A stretch of 64,000 nt of DNA from assembly GCF_000428125.1 (NCBI RefSeq), contig NZ_ATZI01000006.1, positions 62,001 to 126,000 on the forward strand, read 5' to 3'. The stretch's first letter is position 1. Each line of letters begins with the position of its first letter. The stretch comes from Bacteroides graminisolvens DSM 19988 = JCM 15093 (GTDB taxonomy: Bacteria; Bacteroidota; Bacteroidia; Bacteroidales; Bacteroidaceae). The notes beneath the pieces are model-generated. The model searched no databases and had not been told where the DNA came from. It worked only from the letters and a program-made list of their open reading frames with translations. Positions 26,252 through 34,521 of the stretch are shown one piece after another. Made by a program: the position numbers and the translations under genes.

Positions 26252-28795
26252 GTGAAAAAACAAATTTATTCTTATGAAGAAGCCTTCAAAGAATCTTTAC
26301 GATACTTCCAAGGCGACGAACTTGCTGCAAGGGTTTGGGTAAACAAATACGCAGTAAAAGACTCTTTCGGAAACATTTACGAGAAGTCGCCGGAAGACAT
26401 GCATTGGAGAATCGCTAACGAGATAGCCAGGGTTGAAGCAAAATATAAAAACGGTCTGAAAGCAGAAGAACTTTTCACTTTGCTTGATCAATTCAAATAC
26501 ATTGTTCCTCAGGGTAGTCCGATGACGGGCATAGGCAATAATTATCAGGTTGCCTCTCTTTCCAACTGCTTTGTAATAGGTATTGACGGGGCAGCCGACT
26601 CATACGGTGCCATCATCAAGATTGACGAAGAACAGGTTCAACTGATGAAAAGACGCGGTGGTGTGGGACATGACCTTTCACACATCCGTCCTAAAGGTTC
26701 ACCGGTAAAAAACTCTGCACTCACATCGACCGGCATCGTGCCTTTCATGGAAAGATATTCGAACTCTACCCGTGAAGTAGCGCAAGACGGACGACGAGGA
26801 GCCTTGATGCTTAGTGTTTCCATTAAGCACCCCGACTCGGAGTCGTTTATCGATGCTAAAATGACAGAAGGTAAAGTTACCGGGGCCAATGTGTCGGTGA
26901 AACTGGACGATGCGTTTATGACTGCCGCTACAGAAGGCAAAACATACGTTCAGCAATACCCCATCAACTCGGCCAACCCCACTACCGTCAAAGAGATTGA
27001 TGCCTCGGCATTGTGGAAAAAGATTGTTCACAATGCATGGAGATCAGCAGAACCCGGTGTACTTTTCTGGGATACCATTATCAAAGAGTCAGTGCCTGAC
27101 TGCTATGCCGACCTGGGTTATCAAACCGTGTCGACCAATCCTTGCGGGGAAATTCCGCTTTGCCCGTATGACTCATGTCGTCTGCTGGCCATCAACCTTT
27201 ACTCATACGTTGTGAACCCATTCAAAGCCGATGCTTATTTCGACTTCGAATTGTTTAAGAAACACGTAGAGCTGGCGCAGCGCATCATGGACGATATTAT
27301 TGATCTGGAACTTGAAAAGATAGAACAGATCATCAAGAAGATAGAAGATGATCCTGAAGGCGAGGAAGTAAAACGTGCCGAGCACGTGCTTTGGGAGAAG
27401 ATATACAAGAAGAGCGGACAAGGAAGACGTACCGGTGTGGGTATCACAGCCGAGGGCGATATGCTGGCCGCATTGAACTTGCGTTACGGAACCGAAGAAG
27501 CAACCGAGTTCTCCGAAGAAGTACATAAAATAGTAGCTTTGCATGCCTACCGTTCATCGGTACAAATGGCCAAAGAGCGCGGAGCATTTGAAATATACAG
27601 TACGGAGCGTGAGGCCAACAATCCATTCATCAACCGTTTGCGTGAAGCCGATCCGGCACTTTACGAAGACATGAAGAAGTACGGTCGCCGTAACATTGCC
27701 TGTTTGACTATTGCTCCCACCGGAACAACCAGTTTGATGACACAAACCACATCGGGCATTGAACCGGTATTCTTACCTGTTTACAAACGCAGAAGGAAGG
27801 TGAACCCCAACGATACGCAAGTACGAGTGGACTTTGTGGACGAAACGGGCGATGCATTCGAAGAATATATTGTATTCCACCACAAGTTTGTTACTTGGAT
27901 GGAAGCCAACGGATACGACCCGGCAAAGAGATACACTCAGGCAGAGATTGATGAACTGGTTGCCAAATCACCTTATTATAAAGCGACATCGAATGATGTG
28001 GACTGGTTGATGAAGGTGAAGATGCAGGGACGCATTCAAAAATGGGTTGACCACTCAATCAGCGTAACCATTAACCTGCCTAATGATGTAGACGAAGACT
28101 TGGTTAATCGTCTTTATGTAGAGGCATGGAAATCGGGTTGCAAGGGATGTACCGTTTACAGAGACGGTTCACGCTCGGGAGTGCTCATTGCTGCTACGCC
28201 CGAGAAGGACAAGAAAGAGGAACTGCCTCCTTGCAAACCGCCTACGGTAGTGGAAGTACGCCCCACTGTTCTGGAAGCCGATGTGGTGAAGTTCCAGAAC
28301 AACAAAGAAAAGTGGGTAGCCTTTGTGGGCTTGCTCGATGGCAGACCTTACGAAATATTCACCGGTTTACAAGATGACGACGAAGGTATCCTTCTTCCCA
28401 AGAGTGTGACTAGCGGACGAATTATCAAGAGTGTAGACGAGCATGGCAACAAGCGTTATGACTTCCAATTTGAGAACAAACGCGGATACAAAACCACCAT
28501 CGAAGGCTTGTCCGAGAAGTTCAACAAAGAATACTGGAACTACGCCAAACTGATCTCGGGAGTGCTCCGCTGGAGAATGCCTATTGAACAGGTCATCAAG
28601 TTGGTTGGCTCTTTACAGCTCGACAGTGAGAACATCAACACCTGGAAAAATGGTGTGGAACGTGCACTGAAGAAATATATTCAAGACGGTACCGAAGCTC
28701 ACGGAAAGAAATGTCCCAACTGCGGTAATGAAACGCTCATCTATCAGGAAGGTTGCTTAATATGTACCAGTTGCGGTGCATCCAGATGCGGCTAG
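26252..28795 (+). CDS. nrdJ: Adenosylcobalamin-dependent (class II) ribonucleotide reductase
   Basis: The 847-residue enzyme makes deoxyribonucleotides using a B12-derived radical. Core motifs include SLSNCFVIG, the active-site NPCGEIPL (N296, C298, E300), TIAPTGTTSLMTQTTSGIEPVF, and the barrel end WKSGCKGCTVYRDGSRSG. A TSCPD-like module follows (PYEIFTGLQDDDEGILLPKS). The C-terminus is a zinc ribbon with CPNCG and CTSCG pairs, followed by a terminal Cys that may serve as the redox tail. No NrdB small subunit is nearby, as expected for class II. The annotated start follows a complete promoter. A hairpin terminator lies 18 bases after the stop. Confidence 0.95.
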   Translation: MKKQIYSYEEAFKESLRYFQGDELAARVWVNKYAVKDSFGNIYEKSPEDMHWRIANEIARVEAKYKNGLKAEELFTLLDQFKYIVPQGSPMTGIGNNYQVASLSNCFVIGIDGAADSYGAIIKIDEEQVQLMKRRGGVGHDLSHIRPKGSPVKNSALTSTGIVPFMERYSNSTREVAQDGRRGALMLSVSIKHPDSESFIDAKMTEGKVTGANVSVKLDDAFMTAATEGKTYVQQYPINSANPTTVKEIDASALWKKIVHNAWRSAEPGVLFWDTIIKESVPDCYADLGYQTVSTNPCGEIPLCPYDSCRLLAINLYSYVVNPFKADAYFDFELFKKHVELAQRIMDDIIDLELEKIEQIIKKIEDDPEGEEVKRAEHVLWEKIYKKSGQGRRTGVGITAEGDMLAALNLRYGTEEATEFSEEVHKIVALHAYRSSVQMAKERGAFEIYSTEREANNPFINRLREADPALYEDMKKYGRRNIACLTIAPTGTTSLMTQTTSGIEPVFLPVYKRRRKVNPNDTQVRVDFVDETGDAFEEYIVFHHKFVTWMEANGYDPAKRYTQAEIDELVAKSPYYKATSNDVDWLMKVKMQGRIQKWVDHSISVTINLPNDVDEDLVNRLYVEAWKSGCKGCTVYRDGSRSGVLIAATPEKDKKEELPPCKPPTVVEVRPTVLEADVVKFQNNKEKWVAFVGLLDGRPYEIFTGLQDDDEGILLPKSVTSGRIIKSVDEHGNKRYDFQFENKRGYKTTIEGLSEKFNKEYWNYAKLISGVLRWRMPIEQVIKLVGSLQLDSENINTWKNGVERALKKYIQDGTEAHGKKCPNCGNETLIYQEGCLICTSCGASRCG

Positions 28796-28812
28796 AATGG
28801 AAAAAAGATAAG

Positions 28813-28850
28813 AAAGAAAAGGAATCTCTAGTCGGGTTCCTTTTCTTTTT
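28813..28850 (+). terminator. Terminator after nrdJ
   Basis: AAAGAAAAGGAA pairs with TTCCTTTTCTTT around a 12-base loop and is followed by more T. Confidence 0.75.
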
Positions 28851-28929
28851 TCTCATGCAGCACAAACGTTTGCGGACTATTTTGAACGAGTTCAGCAAGG
28901 ACAGATTTCTAATATCTACAGAATATTTC

Positions 28930-28937
28930 TATCATTG
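28930..28937 (+). promoter_or_regulatory. -7 box of malQ (one mismatch)
   Basis: TATCATTG differs from TAnnTTTG at one position. It overlaps the upstream in-frame ATG at 28935, which supports the ATG at 28974. Confidence 0.45.
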
Positions 28938-28973
28938 CACTATCATGAATGGATCAAATTAAATCTAATATAT

Positions 28974-31685
28974 ATGATAGTATCATTTAACATCGAATAT
29001 CGCACCAACTGGGGTGAGGATGTCAGAGTTCTGGGTTCAACAACAGAGCTGGGGAACAATGACCATAAGCAAGCTATTCCCCTCCGTACTACGGACGGTA
29101 CGCATTGGGGCGCCGAAGTGGAGTTATCATATCCTGAAGCAGGAATTGCAAACTATATATACCTCATTTACAAAGAGAACCAAGTTGTCAGAGAAGAGTG
29201 GCACGGCATTCAACGCTGTTTGCTTTTGCCTCAAACGGCTGATGCCGCGAAGAAAATAACAGTATATGACAGCTGGAAGAATCTGCCGGAGGAACAATAT
29301 TTCTACAGCTCGGCCTTTACCGAATCGTTGCTGGCACACCGCAAACGCGGAGCACTGCCCAAAAGTCACAAAAAAGGATTGATGATAAAGGCTTATGCAC
29401 CCCGTATCAGTGAGGATTATTGCCTGGCTATCTCGGGCAACCAAACCATTTTGGGCAACTGGGAAGCCGATAAAGCCTTGCCCATGAGCGATGCTTGTTT
29501 CCCTGAATGGGTGACCGAAGTAGATGCCTCCAAACTAACATTCCCACTGGAATATAAATTTGTTCTCTATAACAAAAAGGAGAAAAAAGCAGAAGCTTGG
29601 GAGAATAACCCGAACCGCTACCTAGCCGACCCGGGCATCAAAGCCAATGAAACACGGGTACTGTCTGACCGATACGTGTACTTCGACACGCCAGCTTGGA
29701 AGGGTGCCGGTGTGGCTGTGCCTGTCTTTTCACTGAAATCGGAAAAGAGTTTCGGTGTGGGCGACTTCGGCGATCTGAAGTTACTGATTGACTGGGCGGT
29801 TGAGACGCACCAAAAGGTGGTGCAGGTTTTGCCGGTGAATGACACCACCATGACGCATAGCTGGACGGATTCTTACCCGTACAGCAGCATTTCCATTTAC
29901 GCATTTCACCCCATGTATGCCGACCTTAGCCGGATGGGCAAGCTCAAAAAAGCAGCTGACGCCAAACGTTTCAACGAGAAACAAGCCGAGTTGAACAGTT
30001 TGTCTGTTATCGATTACGAGGCGGTAAACCAAGTGAAGTGGGAATATTTCCGCCTGATCTTTCAGCAAGAAGGAGAAAAGGTATTGGCATCCGAGGCGTT
30101 CAAGGAGTTCTTCGAGGCCAATCAGGAATGGCTGCGGCCGTACGCGGCATTCAGCTACCTCAGAGACGCTTACAAAACACCCGACTTCCGGTTATGGCCC
30201 AAGTACAACACGTATAAGTCTAAGGAAATTGAGCAGATGTGCCGGCCGGGAACAGCCGACTATCCGCACATCTCCATCTATTATTTCATTCAGTTTCATT
30301 TGCACCTCCAACTCTTGGAGGCAACCAACTACGCACGCGCCAACGGCGTGGTGCTAAAAGGTGATATTCCCATCGGCATCAGCCGCAACAGTGTGGAAGC
30401 ATGGACAGAGCCGCACTACTTCAACCTGAACGGACAAGCCGGTGCCCCACCCGATGACTTCTCGGTAAACGGGCAGAACTGGGGCTTACCCACTTACAAC
30501 TGGGAAGTGATGGAACAGGATGATTACAGCTGGTGGATGAAACGTTTCCGGAAAATGTCGGAATACTTCGACGCTTACCGCATAGATCACATTCTGGGTT
30601 TCTTCCGTATCTGGGAGATTCCGATGCACGCCGTGCACGGATTGCTGGGACAGTTCGTCCCTTCCCTGCCCATGTCGCGCGAGGAAATTGAGAGCTACGG
30701 CCTGCCTTTCCGCGAAGAGTTCTATCTCACCCCTTACATTCACGAGTACTTTTTGCAGCAAGTGTTTGGCGAGCAAACAGATTATGTGAAGCAACACTTC
30801 ATTGAGCCAACCAACACGTGGGAGGTCTACCGCATGCGCGAAGCGTTTGACACGCAGCGAAAGGTGGAAACGTTCTTTGCCGGAAAAACGGATGCCGACA
30901 GCATTCGGGTACGCGACGGTCTGTACTCGCTTATTAGCGACGTACTTTTTGTGCCCGATCACAAAGAACCGCATAAATACCATCCGCGCATCGGCGTGCA
31001 GCACGACTTCATTTACCGGGCGCTGAACGATGGTGAGAAAGAGGCGTTCAACCGTTTGTATGATCAGTATTACTACCATCGCCACAATGAGTTTTGGCAT
31101 CAGCAAGCCATGAAGAAGTTGCCACAGTTAACACAGTCGACCCGCATGCTGGTGTGCGGAGAAGATTTGGGTATGATACCCGATTGTGTAGCTTGGGTGA
31201 TGAACGATTTGCGCATTCTGAGTCTGGAAATTCAGCGCATGCCCAAGAATCCGGCAGAAGAGTTCGGCAACCTGCACCATTATCCGTACCGCTCGGTTTG
31301 CACCATCTCCACCCACGACATGTCCACCCTTCGTGGTTGGTGGGAAGAAGACCGCCAGCAAACACAACGGTACTACAATAACATGCTGGGGCATTACGGA
31401 GAAGCACCGCAGACGGCCACGCCTGAAGTTTGCGAAGAGGTGGTTCGCAACCACCTGTACAGTCAGTCCATATTCTGCATCCTATCGTTGCAAGACTGGT
31501 TGTCGATGGATGGAAACTGGCGCCGGACTGTGGCCGACGAAGAGCGCATCAACATACCCGCTAACCCCCGTCATTACTGGCGTTACCGCATGCACCTCAC
31601 ACTGGAGCAGCTGCTGGGAGCCGAAAGCTTGAACAAGAAAATAACCCATCTCATAGAGCAATCGGCCCGCAACCTTTACTGGTAA
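28974..31685 (+). CDS. malQ: 4-alpha-glucanotransferase (amylomaltase) with two N-terminal starch-binding domains
   Basis: The 903-residue enzyme transfers alpha-1,4-glucan segments between maltodextrins, in glycogen/starch metabolism. Residues about 1-100 and 120-225 are two CBM20-type beta-domains (FNIEYRTNWGEDVRVLGSTT; AISGNQTILGNWEADKAL). The GH77 catalytic barrel follows with DIPIGISRNSVEAW, the nucleophile region DAYRIDHILGFFRIW, the acid/base region CGEDLGMIPDCV, and STHDMSTLRGWW. This long form resembles DPE2-like enzymes of plants and Bacteroidetes rather than E. coli MalQ. No signal peptide is visible, so it is cytoplasmic. An inverted repeat overlapping the folB promoter follows. 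Confidence 0.94.
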   Translation: MIVSFNIEYRTNWGEDVRVLGSTTELGNNDHKQAIPLRTTDGTHWGAEVELSYPEAGIANYIYLIYKENQVVREEWHGIQRCLLLPQTADAAKKITVYDSWKNLPEEQYFYSSAFTESLLAHRKRGALPKSHKKGLMIKAYAPRISEDYCLAISGNQTILGNWEADKALPMSDACFPEWVTEVDASKLTFPLEYKFVLYNKKEKKAEAWENNPNRYLADPGIKANETRVLSDRYVYFDTPAWKGAGVAVPVFSLKSEKSFGVGDFGDLKLLIDWAVETHQKVVQVLPVNDTTMTHSWTDSYPYSSISIYAFHPMYADLSRMGKLKKAADAKRFNEKQAELNSLSVIDYEAVNQVKWEYFRLIFQQEGEKVLASEAFKEFFEANQEWLRPYAAFSYLRDAYKTPDFRLWPKYNTYKSKEIEQMCRPGTADYPHISIYYFIQFHLHLQLLEATNYARANGVVLKGDIPIGISRNSVEAWTEPHYFNLNGQAGAPPDDFSVNGQNWGLPTYNWEVMEQDDYSWWMKRFRKMSEYFDAYRIDHILGFFRIWEIPMHAVHGLLGQFVPSLPMSREEIESYGLPFREEFYLTPYIHEYFLQQVFGEQTDYVKQHFIEPTNTWEVYRMREAFDTQRKVETFFAGKTDADSIRVRDGLYSLISDVLFVPDHKEPHKYHPRIGVQHDFIYRALNDGEKEAFNRLYDQYYYHRHNEFWHQQAMKKLPQLTQSTRMLVCGEDLGMIPDCVAWVMNDLRILSLEIQRMPKNPAEEFGNLHHYPYRSVCTISTHDMSTLRGWWEEDRQQTQRYYNNMLGHYGEAPQTATPEVCEEVVRNHLYSQSIFCILSLQDWLSMDGNWRRTVADEERINIPANPRHYWRYRMHLTLEQLLGAESLNKKITHLIEQSARNLYW

Positions 31686-31704
31686 GTCGCATCTTCAGCA
31701 TAAG

Positions 31705-31754
31705 AATGCAAATATAGAGAGAGCAAAACAGCAAATTATCTCTATATTTGCATT
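31705..31754. promoter_or_regulatory. 16-bp inverted repeat containing the folB -7 box
   Basis: The arms at 31705-31720 and 31739-31754 (AATGCAAATATAGAGA and its complement) are separated by 18 bases. The right arm carries TATATTTG (31743-31750), the folB -7 box, and the left arm carries its mirror image on the minus strand. As RNA it could act as the malQ terminator, so end and start signals overlap. Confidence 0.6.
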
Positions 31755-31775
31755 TCTTATTTAAGTCCGTTTGTC

Positions 31776-32141
31776 ATGAAAACAACATCAACCATCTTTC
31801 TACAGAACTTGGTTTTCTACGCTTACCACGGTGTAGCGCCTCAGGAAACCGCAGTGGGCAATACCTTCATCATCAACCTGAGTCTGAAAGGCGACTTCGG
31901 GCAAGCCATGCAAAGCGATTGCGTGGACGACACGGTAAGCTATGCCGATGTGTTTCTGGCGGTGAAAGAAGAGATGAGCATCCCGTCGAAACTATTGGAG
32001 CATGTTTGCGGACGCATTGTGCAAAGGCTTTTCCGTGACTTTCCACTTATTGAGGAAATCAATCTGAAGCTGGCAAAAACCAATCCGCCCATGGGGGCCG
32101 ATATTGATGCCGCCGGCGTAGAGGTTCACTGCATCAGGTAA
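31776..32141 (+). CDS. folB: Dihydroneopterin aldolase
   Basis: The 121-residue enzyme converts 7,8-dihydroneopterin to 6-hydroxymethyl-dihydropterin and glycolaldehyde in folate synthesis. Family features are visible: IFLQNLVFYAYHGVAPQE at the N-terminus (with the conserved His-Gly), VSYADVF in the middle, LLEHVCGRIV, and the C-terminal strand with KTNPPMGADIDAAGVEV. Length is normal. The stop is followed by a long repeat-rich non-coding region. Confidence 0.95.
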   Translation: MKTTSTIFLQNLVFYAYHGVAPQETAVGNTFIINLSLKGDFGQAMQSDCVDDTVSYADVFLAVKEEMSIPSKLLEHVCGRIVQRLFRDFPLIEEINLKLAKTNPPMGADIDAAGVEVHCIR

Positions 32142-32450
32142 ATGGCCCACATCGGCGGGGCAATAGTAAGGGGCTTCACCGCAATGCTCTCAAACCCGCT
32201 TTTCTTTTTATCATACAAGGAAGCATTTCTTGTCAAGTGCAGTTTTATGCATTATTAACCATTGCAGGGAATGCCGGAAGCACCGCCTGTGTTTTCGGGA
32301 ACAACCACTGCCTTTTTGGAATGGCTGGCGGACTTTTCTGAATAGTTGGCCAACTTTTTAAAATCCCCGCCCAACTTTTTAGAAAACATAAAGAGGAATT
32401 TAAAAAAGTCCTTGATGTTTTTTGAAAAGATAACGAGCTTTTTCTCCAAA

Positions 32451-32560
32451 GCCACGAGCAATTGGGCCAATTGCCACGAGCAATGGAGGTAATTGCCACG
32501 AGCAATGGGGTGAATTGCCACGAGCAATGGAGGTAATTGCCACGAGCAATGGGGTGAATT
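32451..32560. repeat. Five tandem 22-bp units, alternating in two types
   Basis: Each unit begins GCCACGAGCAAT. After a first divergent unit the types ending GGAGGTAATT (units 2 and 4) and GGGGTGAATT (units 3 and 5) alternate, so the array has a 44-bp higher-order period. Across unit borders ATTGC-CACGA-GCAAT forms a small inverted repeat each time. Confidence 0.9.
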
Positions 32561-32640
32561 GCTGGTGACAATTTACAAAAATAAAAGAAACAAAGAGCCG
32601 GAACAACGGGTTTTGGGGAAGAATTGCTAACCACTGAAAC

Positions 32641-32706
32641 GAAAAAAGGAGAAGCGCCGGCTTCTCCTTTTACGTGCATTATAAATTGAATACACTTTAA
32701 CTTTAC
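32641..32706 (-). ncRNA. Candidate small RNA A (about 66 nt)
   Basis: A -33 CTTG and -7 TATATTTG box (32712-32719) would start a transcript near 32706. It meets a 12-bp hairpin (AAAAGGAGAAGC / GCTTCTCCTTTT, four-base loop) followed by six T, ending near 32641. The distance from box to stem (48 bases) is the same as in copy B. The hairpin could instead be the mgsA terminator. No function is known to me. Confidence 0.5.
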
Positions 32707-32922
32707 GTTTACAAATATACAACATTACAAACACAAAGTCAAGCTTTTACTCCAAAAAAATCATTCCTCAACGCCATAAAAAAGCTGTTTACTTCACACG
32801 CTTCAATCTCACTGTGTGTATGAGTCTGTGTGACATGCCAAAGTAGTCGGTGCGGTGATGAAATGTTCTGCAAACAACCGGCATTTGTCAGCATACCGAC
32901 AGACAAATAACCGTGAAGCGTT

Positions 32923-33444
32923 TTACTTTAACGTCTTCTTTTTCTTGCTTACAGCCTCAACAATTTCGGTAACCACCGTCTGGTTCTCAAAGCGTTTGGC
33001 GTAACCTGTATAATCCGGACGGGTACGTTCGTATTCGGCATCGAGGAACAGCGGACTAGATATGATATGATCTGCCGTTGAACGATTGCAGCAAAACACA
33101 ATGTTCTCCACACCCGCCAGTCGGGTCAACGCTTTTACGTCCGTGTCATGCGGCTGAAGCGTCATGGGATCGGTAAAGAAGAAAAGATAATCAATCTCGC
33201 CGTCAACAATGCGCGAACCCATTTGCTGGTCGCCCCCAAGCGGACCCGATTTCAGAATGGTAAAGTCCCACTCCACCTCCGGATGCTTTTCTTTCAGCGC
33301 AGCAAGTATAAGAGTTCCTGTAGTTCCCGTACAGTAAAATTTATGTCCCACGAGCAATTCGGAGTTCCATACCGCCCATTCAATAAGATCCTTCTTCATG
33401 GCATCGTGAGCCACCAAGCCGATTTTTCTGATTAGTTTTTCCAT
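32923..33444 (-). CDS. mgsA: Methylglyoxal synthase
   Basis: The 173-residue enzyme turns dihydroxyacetone phosphate into methylglyoxal and phosphate, a bypass that relieves sugar-phosphate stress. It has the family start IGLVAHDAMKKDLIEW, the phosphate-binding CTGTTGTLI, the catalytic-Asp motif SGPLGGDQQMG, and FFFTDPMTLQPHDTDVKALTRL. The C-terminus is about 20 residues longer than in E. coli and ends in a lysine run (KKKKTLK). It lies 47 bases after the glycosyltransferase gene and may be the last gene of that leftward cluster. Confidence 0.95.
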   Translation of the reverse strand: MEKLIRKIGLVAHDAMKKDLIEWAVWNSELLVGHKFYCTGTTGTLILAALKEKHPEVEWDFTILKSGPLGGDQQMGSRIVDGEIDYLFFFTDPMTLQPHDTDVKALTRLAGVENIVFCCNRSTADHIISSPLFLDAEYERTRPDYTGYAKRFENQTVVTEIVEAVSKKKKTLK

Positions 33445-33491
33445 AATAATTTGTCTGTTTACTGATAAATGTTTCGTTGCCTATGTTTATA

Positions 33492-34517
33492 TTATAATTT
33501 CAAGGAAGAAAAGCTCTTTCGTCCCTTTGCATAGAACTGCACCAAGATACTGCTTTTTATTTGTTCGGGAATGGAATGAAGAATTGTTTTTTTCATATTT
33601 TCATCCCGTGAGGCTTTAAAATCTTTCCTGATAGCAGCATATTCACGTCTTGCCGCCAACACAGCACGAGCGTTGGGCAGCTGTCCCTTCAACACAAAAG
33701 CAAGTGCCGCCACATAATCGAGCACCATCCTAGCACGCATCACCGGCACCAGTTGATCGGCCGGCAAGTTCTTGTACAGCATGATGAGGTTGTTGCGGAA
33801 GTTGAGAAACGTTTTGCGCGGATTTTCCTTTTTCAACGTAGCTCCCCCCACATGAAAGACCGTGCTTTGCGGCACACAAACAATGCCGCGACCGCGGGCA
33901 CGCAAGCGCCAGCACAAGTCAATTTCCTCCATGTGCGCAAAGAAACGTCCGTCGAGTCCGCCTGCATCGCGGTAATCTTTCAGGCGAATAAAAAGTGCTG
34001 CACCCGTAGCCCAGAAAACAGGTATCGGTGCATCATATTGTCCGTCGTCTTTTTCCACCGATGAGAAAATGCGTCCGCGGCAAAACGGATAGCCATAAGC
34101 ATCTAAGAATCCGCCGGAAGCACCGGCATATTCAAAGTAGGCTTTGTCTCGCCAACTGCGTATTTTGGGCTGACAAGCAGCCACTTCGGGGTGCACATCC
34201 ATGTAGGCGGCCAGCGGTTGCAACCAGCGAGGCTCCACCGCCACGTCAGAGTTGAGCAGCACCACGTACTCGGCTTCCACCTGTTGCAGGGCGAAATTGT
34301 ACCCATCGGCAAAGCCATAATTTTTTTCCAGACGGATGATGCGCACAGACGGGAAAGCCGTTTCCAGCAAAGCAACCGAGTCGTCGGTCGACGCATTATC
34401 GGCCACACAAATTTCCACACCGCCATCGGCTGCGGAGTGCTCAATGACCGAAGGCAGGAAGGTGCGGAGCATTTCACTTCCGTTCCAGTTCAGAATGACA
34501 ACTGCTATTTTATTCAT
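33492..34517 (-). CDS. Family 2 glycosyltransferase
   Basis: The 341-residue protein starts with the GT-A nucleotide-sugar fold: VAVVILNWNGSEM-like IAVVILNWNGSEM, VADNASTDDSVALL, and the metal-binding VVLLNSDVAV, followed by ATGAALFIRLKDYRDAGGL and a catalytic-base region MEEIDLCWRLRARG. The type resembles dTDP-rhamnosyl transferases (WbbL-like), but sugar and acceptor are unknown. It lies four bases after the acyltransferase gene, in line with a role in surface glycolipid or polysaccharide synthesis. Confidence 0.9.
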   Translation of the reverse strand: MNKIAVVILNWNGSEMLRTFLPSVIEHSAADGGVEICVADNASTDDSVALLETAFPSVRIIRLEKNYGFADGYNFALQQVEAEYVVLLNSDVAVEPRWLQPLAAYMDVHPEVAACQPKIRSWRDKAYFEYAGASGGFLDAYGYPFCRGRIFSSVEKDDGQYDAPIPVFWATGAALFIRLKDYRDAGGLDGRFFAHMEEIDLCWRLRARGRGIVCVPQSTVFHVGGATLKKENPRKTFLNFRNNLIMLYKNLPADQLVPVMRARMVLDYVAALAFVLKGQLPNARAVLAARREYAAIRKDFKASRDENMKKTILHSIPEQIKSSILVQFYAKGRKSFSSLKL

Positions 34518-34521
34518 GCGT

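Larger units (their letters stand above)
32228..32743 (-). repeat. Promoter-hairpin-array element, copy A
   Basis: Read on the minus strand this element has, in order: CTTG (32743-32740), a 20-base spacer, TATATTTG (32719-32712), a conserved block with GTGTATTCAATTTATAAT, and a 12-bp hairpin with six T (32671-32642). Next come five 22-bp units (32560-32451), eight 21-bp degenerate units with A-rich ends (32438-32271), and a 32-base end block (32259-32228) that matches copy B at 29 of 32 positions. Copy B lies at 60389-60756. Bases 32142-32227 and 32744-32922 hold nothing recognised. Confidence 0.75.

Noticed and set aside
31705..31754. Possible invertible promoter
   Set aside because: The arms are only 18 bases apart, much closer than known invertible Bacteroides promoters, and no invertase gene is near. 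A terminator-promoter overlap is simpler.
32451..32560. Possible CRISPR array
   Set aside because: The units are directly adjacent with no unique spacers, only 22 bases long, and there are no cas genes.
32245..32679. A 144-residue open frame on the minus strand across the repeat array
   Set aside because: It begins at the small-RNA hairpin and runs through 22-bp and 21-bp repeats; the apparent seven-residue periodicity follows from the 21-base DNA period. No start signal or family resemblance.
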